Origin: Botryotinia globosa
Taxonomy: Eukaryota > Ascomycota > Leotiomycetes > Helotiales > Sclerotiniaceae
Assembly: GCA_014898425.1 (NCBI GenBank)
Contig: RCSZ01000026.1
Location: 1-64,000, forward strand
DNA: 64,000 bases
Direction of reading: 5' to 3'
Part shown: piece by piece, positions 1 to 11,316 of the stretch
How positions within the stretch are numbered: the stretch's first letter is position 1
Layout of the letters: each line of letters opens with the position of its first letter
Notes under the pieces: generated by a model
The model's input: the letters and a program-made list of their open reading frames with translations, nothing else
The model's database searches: none
What the model was told of the DNA's origin: nothing
Made by a program: the position numbers and the translations under genes

Positions 1-1760
1 GAAAAAAAAAATTAATGAATTGATAATTAAAAATGTATTTGAAATTGTATTATTAATAAATATTTCTTTAGGAATATATATTTTTAAATTGTAATTTATT
101 AATAAAATCAAAAACAAAGAAATAAATATTGAGTTTTATAAATCGAAATTAATTATTCAAATATATAATGATATCAATAAAATAATTATTTTAATATAAT
201 TATTAATAATTTAATAATTATATTAACATATTTTAATCTTATTAGTTATAAATATTCAAAAAAATAATATAGATATATATATTCGGGATATTATTTAGAT
301 ATATATTTAATCTATATCGAATTTATATTATATATTTTATATTTATATTCTAAAAGAAATAGATTTGTTTATTAATATAATATTATTTGTTATTAAACTA
401 TTATATAATATTCTAAAAACAGGAAACTATTGATTTAAAATATACTACATTTATTATTATAAAAAACTTAAAATATAATAATTTATGTATAACTTTTGTT
501 TTCTATATACTAATAATAAAGGGATTAGATTTGATATTATAGGATTATAAATAAATGATATATTTATTATAAAAGATAATATATTCATATAAATTAAGAA
601 TAAATAATTCAAATAGATTGGTTTTATAATTAAAGATTATAAAGAATTAATTTACAATTATTTATTAAAACTCAATAATATTATTTTTATATTTCAAAAC
701 AATAATATTTATTTTAATTAGAAAAATCAATATAATAATCTAAAATTTGTTTTTATAAAGTCTATAAATACTTATAAAATATATAGTAGAATCTGAAAAT
801 ATATTTTTATATATAATCAATATATTATGTAATAAGTTTATGAAATATGTATTATAATAATATATTAATCTAAAGTATTTTTTGATTTTTCAATAATTAT
901 ATAAATAATATTATCTAATAAAAATAATATTATAATATTAAACAAATATATTAAATAACAAAAAGAGAATTCGATTAGAAAATTAAATTATATATTATTC
1001 GATTTAAACTTATTTAAGATTATTATCTTTATAGATATCTTTTTTGTAAATAATAAAAACTATTTATTCTAAATAAACTATATAATTATTATAATAAATA
1101 AATATAATAATATTAATATTATTTATTAATTATTTATTAAATATAAGAGAGTTATATATAGTATTTTGATATTCGAATTATATAGATTAGTTTAAAGATT
1201 TGATATTGATATAATAATTATTTTAATAATTAGTGTTATTTTTAATAAAAAGATTCTATTAATTTTATATATTGATTCAAAGTTATTATATAATTTATTT
1301 ATTAAGCTGGGTATAACTAGTAAGAAAAGGTTGATAATCAATATTATAGTATTATATTAATTTTATAAGAGAAAAGAGATTATTGAAGTTGTATAAATTA
1401 ATAATCTAATTAATTCAGTTGATGTAATAATAAAAGAAAAATTATATTAAACTTTGATTGATTTAATTAATATAAATAAAATTAATATTAAGGTAATAAA
1501 ATAGATGAAAAAAGTATAAGAAAAAGATTAATTCTATTTAATAAAAAACTATTGTATTGAAATGATAAAAGAGAGTTTTAAGTATATAAATAAGGGAATT
1601 CATTTATAGGGAATTCATTTTAAGGAGATAATTTTAATATAAAGGTTATTGTATTGAAAGAATTAAATAAATATAAAAAAGATTAGTTTCTTTAGTAGTG
1701 TTTATATAAGGCCTATTACTTTCCTATTTAGCTAGTTTTTTAGATAGAATATAATTAGAT
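1..1760 (+). mobile_element. Ty1/copia retrotransposon relic, 3' half, RIP-degraded
   Basis: This is an extremely AT-rich stretch with no usable ORF. Between about 395 and 720 the reading still follows the copia reverse transcriptase block of fungal elements. A 'PLYxIPxxxNYWF'-like segment is recognisable, followed by a 'DPCLLY'-like and a 'GLQTxDT'-like segment, with stops where W, Q and R codons would have mutated. The same block occurs at 25280-25480 inside the complete element at 20937-26681, so the two are related. The 5' half lies outside the window. The exact 3' limit is unclear. Confidence 0.6.
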
Positions 1761-2140
1761 ATATAGGATCTATATTATATATGAGTGCTTCGTTTTTCGT
1801 ATCCTTCTCGAACCAACAAAAACAAATAAAAAGAATTATTAGAGTAGATAATAACAATAAATCAATTTAGATATATTTTATATAAAGATTTTTTATTATT
1901 TTTTCTAAATTATAAAAGGTTTACAATTTATAGGAAGTGGGTTGTTTTTGATATAAGGGTTCGAGGTAAGAGATTAGATCTCTAAAATCTTTTAGAAAAG
2001 AAAGGGGTTCGAGAAAAAGGTTTGAGATATGAAGGGGTTCTAGTAAGGGGTTTAGAATACGAAGTGGGCCCGAGGGTCTCCCATCACGTGGCCTCACATA
2101 TCTTATAATCTTGTAACCTTGACAATATATTCTAAAAGAG
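1761..2140. other. Mixed-composition patch after the copia relic, possible 3' LTR
   Basis: Less AT-rich DNA containing several short 'ggggttcgag'-like repeats and a GC-rich end near 2060-2095. No ORF is supported. Its position directly after the copia relic suggests LTR or flanking DNA. No matching second LTR is inside the window, so this is inference. Confidence 0.3.
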
Positions 2141-2152
2141 TTTTTTATTAAT

Positions 2153-2314
<162 letters not shown>

Positions 2315-2345
2315 TAACAATGATAAAATAATAATGATAAGATGA

Positions 2346-2939
2346 TATTGATAAGAGTAGTAATAATAAAATAGTATTAATAAGGGTAAGTAGTAATGAA
2401 AATAGATAAATAATATAATTAATTAAAAATTAGATTTTTTTAAAGAGTTAAAAAGGTTTACAATATATTATTAAATACTTTTCAAATTTGTATTTGAGAT
2501 TTTAATAGTATATTGATAATATAAAGTTATAGATTTTGAAGGATTTCATTAAATAATATTTGCATTTGATAAATATATTTTGTTCTTAATATTTGTAAAT
2601 CAAAAAATTCAATATTTATAGGATTTTATTAAACAATATTTGTATTCGATAAACGTCTATTTAGGCTATAATTATTATTAATATCACCTAAAAAAAATCG
2701 ATTCGAACGGGCCCTTAGTATCTGTATTTTGTTATCGCAAATTACTACGAAGATTGAAAGAGTAATTAATATCAATCTCACTTTTAGTATAATCTTACTG
2801 TTTTTAGAGAATTTATTACTACTTTAATCTATTCGAATAGATATTGAGCTGTTTCCCTCTCAAAATTTAATATTTGAAGCTTTTACTTGCTTTTTATTAA
2901 TTCTAATGATTTTATAATATTTAAAGCTTTTAAAGCTTT
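2346..2939. other. AT-rich DNA, no gene seen
   Basis: AT-rich filler between the microsatellite and the MITE, with a short internal duplication around 2535-2650 (similar 'aggatttcattaaa' segments). No coding potential. The short GC patch near 2700 has a tRNA B-box-like string but no A box. Confidence 0.5.
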
Positions 2940-3288
2940 CTATCCCCTATACCGTTGAGAATGAGCTTCGAAAGTAGTTCGTGTAATATATCTTGAATAA
3001 TAAAACCTTATTGAATAGAATAACTATTTTAATAGATTTTCAATTATATTTTTTATATTATTAAATCTTGATTTCAAATATTAATTTTTTATAATTTCAA
3101 AAAAAAAAAGATTAAAAATTAATATATATTATTATATTAGAAATTTTAATATAGAAAAAATATTGATTGAATTTTATATCAAAAAATAAATATAAATATT
3201 AGATTAAATTCAAGGAATCTTAATAATCTAATTGATCAATAAAACCCTATTAAGCAAGAAAGCTCATTCTCAGCGATATAGGGGATAG
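2940..3288. mobile_element. MITE, copy 1 (349 bp, terminal inverted repeats)
   Basis: The ends are inverted repeats: CTATCCCCTATACCGTTGAG at the left, and its near-complement ending GATATAGGGGATAG at the right, about 28 bp each. The interior is AT-rich and non-coding. If the element proper starts at TCCCC, both ends are flanked by TA, as expected for a Tc1/mariner-mobilised MITE. A second copy of almost the same length lies at 7185-7529. Confidence 0.85.
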
Positions 3289-4090
3289 GTTTTAAATAGA
3301 ATTTGCATTTCGAAATCCAATTAGAATTAATAATTTTGAATAAAATTAAAATAATTTTAAATAAAATATGATTTTTCACAATACTTCCGCCTGATAAATT
3401 TCACCATATAAATGTTCAGCCAGCGTCGTGATTTGATTAGTCTAAAGCCTAAAAGTGGAGAAGAATTCGTTCGTTTTTTAGTGTGATTGATAATATTTAC
3501 CCTTCCAACCTTTGTAGGAACGTTCAACTTGGTAAACCTTGAAACCTCCAACTTGCCCAACGATAAATTTTTTGTGGCTTTGCTGTGGCTTCCACTCGAG
3601 CGCTCGGACCTTTTCTGCTCCGTGGGCTTATCTTAGCCCGAATGATCGACCGAAATACTGACCGACGTACTGACCGACATACTAGATGCCCTGACCCACC
3701 ACGAGCCATCGACCTTGAATGATCGGTCGGTCGCCTTTTACATCGCTTGGTCAATGATGTGAGAATCCCCTTGATATCGACTTCCACATACCGTACATAT
3801 CATACAACCTCGGAAATTGATTATAGTATCATTGCTCCTTCATGCCATACTTCTCGCAGATATGTTCTGATCGATCGCATTGTCAGATGATGAGTTATGT
3901 AAGTTTGTTTTCTTGTGCTTTTTCTTTCCACTATACATTTATTTATTCATTTGTAAGGAAAGGAAGAAGTGAGAAGGGCACTTTTGAAACACAATAAGAA
4001 CCAGTTATCTATGCAGGTACAGTATAATGTCTCCTTCCTGTAGTAAATGATCATGAAATTGGCGTGAACACTGATTTTATAGACTAGACT
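3289..4090. other. Island edge upstream of the 657-residue gene, no gene supported
   Basis: Composition changes from AT-rich to balanced near 3380. Around 3645-3735 there are short repeats of a 'gaccgac' type. Open frames on the minus strand (3357-3560, 3524-3787) have no recognisable protein character. The segment 3790-4090 probably holds the promoter and 5' UTR of the gene downstream. Confidence 0.4.
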
Positions 4091-4258
4091 ATGAATTGCG
4101 AATTACAAGCACATTATCCCAATTGCGAATGCGAATGCGACTCTGCCAACGACAATGCTCTTCAACTCGAATTCTTGAGTTCTCCTCCATCTGCGAATCC
4201 TCATCCCACGAGCCGCCTCAACTTCGAATGTTTCCTCGATCTCGATACCTTCTTTTAA
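4091..4258 (+). CDS. Upstream ORF, 55 codons, ending 4 nt before the main start
   Basis: ATG at 4091 is preceded in frame by TAG. The frame runs 55 residues to a TAA that ends only four bases before the main ATG. The predicted peptide starts MNCELQAHYPNCECECD, has five cysteines in its first half plus one later, and an acidic, Pro/Ser-containing tail. It may be a translated upstream ORF controlling the next gene, a small protein of its own, or an N-terminal exon joined by splicing that I cannot see. No family is recognised. Confidence 0.35.
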   Translation: MNCELQAHYPNCECECDSANDNALQLEFLSSPPSANPHPTSRLNFECFLDLDTFF

Positions 4259-4262
4259 CAAC

Positions 4263-6236
4263 ATGCCAAAACCAATTGAACAACAAGAAAACCTTTGGAA
4301 TTCCATTTGTGATAAGTTCGACAACATAGATATCGCGGAAAGAGATCAGCTAGGAAAAAGACGAATCCTGAGGCTCAAAGATCACCTGGAGACGAACATA
4401 TACCTGGATGAATTAGCATGTCTAGTAGAATACTTCGAGAAAAATGGCTCCCTTTATGTACTATTTCCCGATTACGAATTTCGCATCAAATTACATGCAT
4501 ATAGAGAAAGACTAGTAACAGGACAGGAGCTGGACGGAAGGTTGAGAAGGTTGGAGATAGAGGTTATACATCTTATGGGAATTGATATTTTTGGATTATT
4601 TGGAGTCAGAGGATCTAAATTCGCCAAAAATTCTATACCGGTTCTGAGAAGGATTCTAATGGTTGTTGAGAAGGTCTTCAATCACCTTGAAGACGATGAT
4701 GACCATGATTCATCAAATCATCCGAGGGAAAAGATGCTCGAGTTCCTTTCCGAATATCATGACTACAGACTTCGAGAACTTGGATTCATTCAAGGGGAAG
4801 TACAGTTGAACATTTCTACCGGACCTGGGATGAACGAGTTTCAACAATGGTTGAGTCAAAAGGAATGGTGGCCTGAAAATACGAATGTATCAACAGGAGC
4901 AAGCAGATTGATATCTTCAGTGACAGAAAGGAAGAGGAAGAAAACGAAGAGGTTGATGAGAGGTATGGAGGAAGTGGCGGGCGAAACGCGAAAAAAGAGG
5001 AAAGGAGGAGGTGCCTTGAGCATTGATGAGAATGGAAGGATGGATATGAACCGAGCGGAAAGGAGAAAAGGCTTGGATGGCGATGCCGAAGATCTTGTTT
5101 TCGATGCTGATCATGATATTGAGCACGACTCCGAGCAAGATGCCTTCCTTACAAATCCAACCGATAAAGGCCGATTTCGGATGGAAGAACCAAATGATAT
5201 CAGAAACTCTGTAGAATCAGAACTAGATATTGAGTATCCGAGATCAGCTCGTTCTGAGATGAGAAGTAGCATTTCAAATGGGAACTATGAGTTTGTCGAT
5301 GATGGTGAAGCAGATGAGTCGGGGTCAGGGAGCATGAAGAAGGGTAATTGGGACTCGAATGCAAATGGAAATGGGAAGGGGTTTGAGGATGAGCTGCAAG
5401 ATATAGGACTGGGTCACGACTCTGATGAATATGAAGAGAGTGATGAGGGAAATTTACTGGGGGCAGATGACTATTCCTCTCAGAAATTTCGAGGTGATGG
5501 CCAGTCTCAAATCCAGAAGTTTACGAACCATGAAGAGAGCGAGATATATTCGACACAGAATGGAGACACGGATGTCGACAGGGGCAGCGTCCAGCCAGCT
5601 GGAGGATCAGAAGAGGGGTCAAACTCTTTTAGTCCTGGCATTCGAAGTATATCCAAATCACATACGCCAGAATCTGTTCCTGGCACACCGATATCCACAC
5701 CTCCAACATCAAAATTCAATTCAATGGAAAGGAGTATGGATGGAACCATGAATAAAGATGGAACAGGTGAAGATAGGAATGATGGTGGCGAGGACCAAGA
5801 TGAAGAAGAGAATGATAATGCAGAAATGAAAGTTCAATATCAAAGTTTCAAAGAATGGTCGGATGGTGTTTGGAGGGCCAAGAGGGAGTTGTTACTGAAA
5901 TGTTCTTGTGTAGAGAAAATTGTGAATAAATATCGAGGGGAATTGGAGAAAGCAAAAGAGGAATTGAAGATGAGGAAGAAGACAGTTGTCGATGGGGTCA
6001 CGAGGGTTGAGATGGAGCTACTTGATGTGGAGGTTTGGGAAAACTGGAGGGGGGACTTGAATAGCGCAATTGAAAAGGTGAGGAGTATCGATAAGAATAT
6101 CAGTGAGGAGAGAAGAAAAATGGTGGAGCTGAGGGAGAGGCTGGAGCTTGTTGAAAAGGGATTAAGGGAGGTGGGGATGTTAACCAAGAAGGTTGAATTG
6201 GGTAGGGCCGTGGATGCCAATAGCGGTGGAGAATAG
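4263..6236 (+). CDS. Hypothetical protein with acidic low-complexity centre and C-terminal coiled coil (657 aa)
   Basis: A single uninterrupted frame. Residues 1-215 are a mostly helical, charged N-terminal region. Residues about 223-249 are a lysine/arginine-rich patch that resembles a nuclear localisation signal. Residues about 265-525 are an Asp/Glu/Ser/Gly-rich, probably disordered segment with a Ser-Pro/Thr-Pro cluster near 480-495. Residues about 540-645 form a long charged heptad-like helix, likely a coiled coil. No catalytic motif is visible and I do not recognise the family. The layout suggests a nuclear scaffold or regulatory protein, which is inference. The gene is isolated between two MITE copies, and an upstream ORF ends just before its ATG. 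No intron is needed. Codon use is balanced and not RIP-affected. Confidence 0.85.
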   Translation: MPKPIEQQENLWNSICDKFDNIDIAERDQLGKRRILRLKDHLETNIYLDELACLVEYFEKNGSLYVLFPDYEFRIKLHAYRERLVTGQELDGRLRRLEIEVIHLMGIDIFGLFGVRGSKFAKNSIPVLRRILMVVEKVFNHLEDDDDHDSSNHPREKMLEFLSEYHDYRLRELGFIQGEVQLNISTGPGMNEFQQWLSQKEWWPENTNVSTGASRLISSVTERKRKKTKRLMRGMEEVAGETRKKRKGGGALSIDENGRMDMNRAERRKGLDGDAEDLVFDADHDIEHDSEQDAFLTNPTDKGRFRMEEPNDIRNSVESELDIEYPRSARSEMRSSISNGNYEFVDDGEADESGSGSMKKGNWDSNANGNGKGFEDELQDIGLGHDSDEYEESDEGNLLGADDYSSQKFRGDGQSQIQKFTNHEESEIYSTQNGDTDVDRGSVQPAGGSEEGSNSFSPGIRSISKSHTPESVPGTPISTPPTSKFNSMERSMDGTMNKDGTGEDRNDGGEDQDEEENDNAEMKVQYQSFKEWSDGVWRAKRELLLKCSCVEKIVNKYRGELEKAKEELKMRKKTVVDGVTRVEMELLDVEVWENWRGDLNSAIEKVRSIDKNISEERRKMVELRERLELVEKGLREVGMLTKKVELGRAVDANSGGE

Positions 6237-6290
6237 GGATGGTGATGTTGATGGAGGGGACGGTGTGGATGTAAACACGGATGTGATGGT

Positions 6291-6506
6291 TTATTGGAAT
6301 GATTGGATTGAGTAGGAAAAACAATAATTACATTTTTTCTGCCTTACAGCCTCTGCATCAATCCGTGCTTCAACCTCAACGATCAAACCATCCATTCTCT
6401 CAATAAGAATCTCTCCATCATCACCAGTAACCCTTTCCCATATCTCTAATCCCCGCAATCTGCATAACAGCCGGTCCCTCTTATCAATACCCACTATTTT
6501 CACCAT
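6291..6506 (-). CDS. Small ORF, 71 aa, convergent with the 657-residue gene
   Basis: It starts with ATG and encodes a charged peptide rich in Arg, Glu, Ile and Leu with a helical look (residues about 8-55). The last 18 residues become Cys/Tyr/Ser-rich. A GTAAGG donor-like site follows the alanine codon just before them, so the true end may be spliced. It lies 54 bp past the stop of the neighbouring gene on the other strand and may overlap its 3' UTR. No family is recognised; it could be a spurious frame. Confidence 0.3.
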   Translation of the reverse strand: MVKIVGIDKRDRLLCRLRGLEIWERVTGDDGEILIERMDGLIVEVEARIDAEAVRQKKCNYCFSYSIQSFQ

Positions 6507-7184
6507 CCCTTCTCAACCCAATATATATCCATCTTGGCGTCCCTCATTGTATTCTCTATTTCTCTCCCTAACTCTCCACTCCCTCTTCACTTTACATCTG
6601 CGTTTCACTGCCCCCCACTTCCCCCTTCTCTTTTTTTTCGGAATTTTCAACATAGTCTTGTTCTTCTATATGCAATTGTCAAGTGTTGAGATCGCACGCT
6701 TGAATCCGGTTAAGGCATGGGGAAGGCTGGACTGCTCACGGAAACGGATTGCAGAAGCGATCTACTAACGGAAGCTCGGGTTTGAATGAAATGGCGATAG
6801 ATTCTCTCGTTGGAGACATATCGAGATAGAGGTGTGTACTTTGGATATGAAATTAGAGGGTGCAATATGAACGGAAGAGAGGGTAAGGCCGTGGTAATTG
6901 TTCAAATGATTAAAGAAGACTGCTGCCCATGCAGAGGCGTAGCAGTCAAGCTAATTTCCATCACGATCAAGTAATCTGTAGCAGGGTTAAAGTAACCAAG
7001 GGACTTGGGATAATAATCAATGTGTAGAGATTGGATTGTGAACTATGCAGGCTCGTGATTATATATGTGTACGTATGCGCTCATGCATAACTGGTTGTGA
7101 TAGAGCCTGTAATGTAGAGCAGCTTTGTCAATTTTCCTGGCTGTATCTTTCTTTCTATTTTCCTCAATTTTAATACTCTAACAA
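6507..7184. other. Intergenic DNA, no gene supported
   Basis: Balanced composition with pyrimidine-rich stretches near 6540-6640. A 73-codon plus-strand frame at 6547 is low-complexity (Leu/Phe/Ser) and not convincing. Nothing else is seen. Confidence 0.5.
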
Positions 7185-7529
7185 CTATCCCCTATACCGC
7201 TGAGAATAGATTCCGAAAGTAATCCATATAATATATCTTGAATAATAAAACCTTATTAAATAGAATAGCTATTTTAATAGATTTTCAATTATATTTTTTA
7301 TATTATTAAATCTTAATTTCAAATATTGATTTTTTATAATTTCAATTTTTTTTTCAAAAATTAATATATATTATTATATTAGAAATTTTAATATAGAAAA
7401 AATATTAATTGAATTTTATATCAAAAAAAATATATAAATATTAAATTAAATTTAAGAAATTTTAACAATCTAATTGATTAATAAAACCCTATTAAGTAAG
7501 AGAGCCCATTCTTAGTAATATAGGAAATG
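7185..7529. mobile_element. MITE, copy 2 (345 bp)
   Basis: Nearly colinear with the MITE at 2940-3288. It has the same left end (CTATCCCCTATACCGCTGAG) and the same interior. Its right end is more mutated ('taatataggaaatg' in place of 'gatataggggatag'). The differences are mainly transitions, as expected of RIP or CpG decay. Confidence 0.85.
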
Positions 7530-8631
7530 CAGTACTAAGATACTTCTACTTAATCGGCCGGATTTTACCCGGATTTTAGTCTCAATCATATATTATTCAG
7601 TTTTTATTATTAAATCAATTATTTAATATAATATTTTAAATATTTCAGAATATTTTAATCTATATATATTTATTAATATAATGAAATTCCATAAGAGTAA
7701 TTCAATTAAATCGTTTAGTATTTAGTATATCAGCTTTTTGTTATAATACGAATCTCAATTCTATTTCTTATATTAACTTTCAAATTTAAAAATAATTTAT
7801 TATCTAATATATTCTAAACTGTTTGTAAAATATTTTTTAACTTTTATTTAGTATATTTTGATTGACTTTTATTTGCTGTAATATTCAAAAACATTTTAAA
7901 AATGTATACTTTTAGATACTACCAAATATATTTTATAAAATTGAAATCGAAATTATAAAGAAATTAGAAATTGATTAAAGGGATATCTTTTTTCTGAAAT
8001 GAAATTAGTATTTTACAAACTTGATATATAGAAACATTATTCTATATGAATTAATATCCTTTATCTAATTTCTTTCAATAGGAAGTTATTTCTTTATTAA
8101 AAACCTCAAGATAAGAGTTAATATTACATTCGAATTTCTTACTCTCGAAATCCTTATCTATAATATATAATTTGTTTCTTCTAATATTACAAAAACCTTC
8201 CTATATTATAACCTTTATATTCTTATATACACTATAGATTTAAATTATATTCTGATTTTATTTTTAATTTAATATATAGAAAATCTATTTTTGATTTTTT
8301 TTTTCTTCTTTACTTTATAAAATATTTATTCAACTAAAAGATTAGTTTTTATTTTTTTATTATTCACTTTTTATAACTTAGATATTAAGTTGGTTTTTTA
8401 ATAATATATTCTTTTATAAGTTCAAATCTCTTTTTAACTCTTTAATTAATTATTTCATAATTTTTTAAAATCTTTTTAACAATATTCCTTTTATAATTTA
8501 ACGCATAAATATCAATTATTTTCTAATACATTGATTTAGATTATAATTTTATATAATATAATAAAACTTGTTCGTTTTAATCTATATATAATTTATTTCT
8601 AATCTTTTTAAAAAAAATCTTTCTATTATCA
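7530..8631. other. AT-rich, RIP-like DNA without genes
   Basis: After a 60-bp balanced shoulder this is very AT-rich DNA full of stops in all frames. It is probably degraded transposon sequence, but no family could be assigned. Confidence 0.5.
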
Positions 8632-9464
8632 TATCACGGGTCACTTCCGGGAGTATTAAGAAGCTTTACCGCTATACTATAAAAGTATAAAAGATTAGAA
8701 GGTAGAACTGGAAGTTCTATTTTACTTTTATATATATAGTAGGATAGGATAGAACAGAAAGGGTCTGGTGTTATTTTGTAATATTATTTTCCTCTTTATG
8801 ATATGGTTTTTATATTATTATTTAGTTAGGAGGTTTCAGGATTCTAATGCTTTAGGCATTCAGATAGATAGATAGGATTTATATATGCTAGTTTTCAAAT
8901 TAATGAAGGCCTGTAAGTTATAAGTGGGTCTTTCATATAGTTCTACTTATAATCAAGAGTAGTTTTATTTAATGTTATGAGTTACTTTCGAGAGTATTCA
9001 GAAGCTTTATTGTTATACTATAAAAGCATAAAAAATTAGAAGGTAGAATTAGAAGTTCTATTTTACTTTTACATATATAATAGAACAGAACAGGATAGAA
9101 AGGGTCTAGTGTCATTTTGTAATATTATTCTTCTTTTTATAGTATAATCTTTATATTATTATCTAGCTAAAAGGTTTTAGGATTGTAATGCCTCAGGTAT
9201 TCAGACAAATAGATTGGATTTATATATACTAATCCTCAAACTAATAAAGGTTTATAAGCTATAAGTGAGTTCTCTATACAACTCTATTTATAATCAAGGG
9301 TAATTTTATCTAATGTTATAAATCATTTCCGGAAATATTTAGAAGCTTTATCGCTACATTATAAAAGTATAAAAGATTAGAAGATAGAATTAGAAATTCT
9401 ATTTTACTCTTATATATATAGTAGGACAGAACAGGACAGAAAGGGCCTAGTATTACCCCGTAAT
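8632..9464. repeat. Tandem repeat with a 341-bp unit, 2.4 copies
   Basis: Units start at 8632, 8973 and 9314, exactly 341 bp apart. They share blocks such as 'agaagctttaccgctatact', 'ggaagttctattttactttt' and 'gaaagggtct'. The third copy stops after about 150 bp, where another repeat begins. Copy-to-copy differences are mostly transitions. Each unit opens with a TGTTAT/TATCAC-G-GTCACTT-CCGG-like string, reminiscent of an LTR start, but no clean CA end is seen. Confidence 0.85.
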
Positions 9465-9548
9465 AAACCCTAGCTTTTAAAACCTTAAGGAATATTATAA
9501 TAATATAAAGTATAATCCTATATTACCCTCATCATCCCCATAGTAATA
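9465..9548 (-). mobile_element. Partial short LTR-like repeat (family also at 26773 and 33743)
   Basis: Read on the minus strand, this begins 'tggtattactatggggatga' and contains the block 'ttttaaaagctaggg' that marks the two other copies. The remainder is missing where it joins the 341-bp tandem repeat. Confidence 0.55.
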
Positions 9549-10790
9549 CCAACAAAAACAAACAATTTTTTATTCAATCCAACAATTTTATTAACTTTTA
9601 ATTTATTGAATTTGATTAAGATTTCTCTGAAAATCTAATATATTATAAATATCATAATAATATATAATATAAATTAATTTCAGCTTATTTAATTTAAATT
9701 TATAAAAGTTATAATTTACTCTATTTTGTACTATATATCTTCAATTGTTTTGCCGAGTATAAATTATCTATAAATTGTTAATGAATATCTCTTATTTTAT
9801 AAGATGAAATATAATAATCTTCTCAAAAACTTTTAGTAAGTGTTTTTCAATAAAAAAGCTATATAATATATTAAGTATATTTATTATTATTCGTATAATA
9901 AATTTTAATCTTTAAGTTGAATATTAAATTCTTTATTATATAATATAATATATTAAGTTATCGATTTCTTTCTTAGTATATAAACTGCTTAGACTTTCTA
10001 AGTTGAGATCTTAGAAGATATAGCATTTCTTTATTTAGATTAAAAATATAACTTTACTAGCGTAGTTATACTGGAATACTTAGTCATCGGTGCCTTTATA
10101 TAGCAAACTTTCAGAAAGTCTTTCTTGCTCTCTCTATATAATATTATAAGAGTTGACGCCATCGCTCACCGCACACGAAGCGAAAATACACCAAAAACCA
10201 TCGTTTATTCAACTTTTAAACCCCTTGTTAATTTGATAAAATATCAATAAAGTTTTATAACGTTCTTTCAAAAAATGAAATATTATTGAAATATTTTCAA
10301 TAATTTTTGTTATTAAGATATAGAATGTTAAAGCTAAACTTTTTGAAAATTTTGAAAAAAAAATTTATGTAATCGAAATGTTATATATAATGATTCTATA
10401 ATTTTTTTAATTTTGATAATAAGAATTATTAAAAATATTCTACTCATTTTTTAAAATCTCAATTAATCAAGAAATAATTGATATTATTTTTTAAATTTTA
10501 ATACTTTAATTGGAAGGATTATTTAATATTTTATTTTATATAATAAAACATTATTTTTGCAGGGATTTTGTTACAAAATCATTCAGTATATGATAAATAA
10601 TAACTCAAACTCTCACATTTAGTTATATATCTATCTCTTTATTTCATATACTTTAATAGAGAAATAGAGCGTTTCAGAATGATCGAAATCTCTTACAATC
10701 GTGATTGCTATATACTTAATCTATAGATATTTGATGGAAGAGAAATACGCGTACAATACTTAGAGTTCAAAATACAAATATAAAAAAGAT
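9549..10790. other. AT-rich, RIP-like DNA without genes
   Basis: Degraded repeat DNA. A short balanced patch at 10150-10215 ('agttgacgccatcgctcacc') resembles the terminal repeat of the Tc1 family described below, but no second end was found. No ORF. Confidence 0.45.
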
Positions 10791-11316
10791 TACGGAAACA
10801 AATTGGAAGAGTAGAATTCGCGAGCAGGATCAGTTTTTTGAAATTGAAAGGCGGGTGAAATTGACCTTCTTTGCGATTACCTTGTGCTTAGATACTTCCT
10901 TTGACATTGTTGCTCTTGCATCGCCTGGGGAGAATCATGATGTCTGTACTGAGTGTAGAGGGGCATATATTAGCCCACTATGGAATTGTCAAGGCTGCAT
11001 CACGTGTGCTTGAGTTTCAATGACTTGTACTATTCGCTATTGCAGGATAAATTGAGAACCAGGCACTTGTGAGGATAAATGAGCTTCTTTTTAATTCCTG
11101 GCTCGAAATACTCAGGATCTTCATTTACCAAAGCCGGACAAAATGGGAGTGACCCATTAGATATATTCAATGATAATAGATACTCGTGTAGCTAGAGCAC
11201 CTAGAGAAGCAATCGATATCTGTGGGCGAATCATGATTTAAGAAGAATTCAAAAAGTTTATGTGTTAATTTAAGGCTTTTTTAGCGATTAGACTGTTGAA
11301 ATTCCTGGCCGCACAA
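10791..11316. other. Start of the second gene island, no gene supported
   Basis: Composition becomes balanced from about 10800. Stops occur in all frames within short distances, and I see no protein-like frame. This is probably the 3' flank of the interrupted reading frame that ends at 11317. Confidence 0.4.

Noticed and set aside
2690..2760. Possible tRNA: 'gttcgaatc' B-box-like string followed by a T run on the minus strand
   Set aside because: No A box at the right distance and no cloverleaf pairing seen.
10150..10215. Fourth Tc1 element starting near 10150
   Set aside because: Only one end-like sequence is visible. No partner end at about 1.3 kb and no transposase text.
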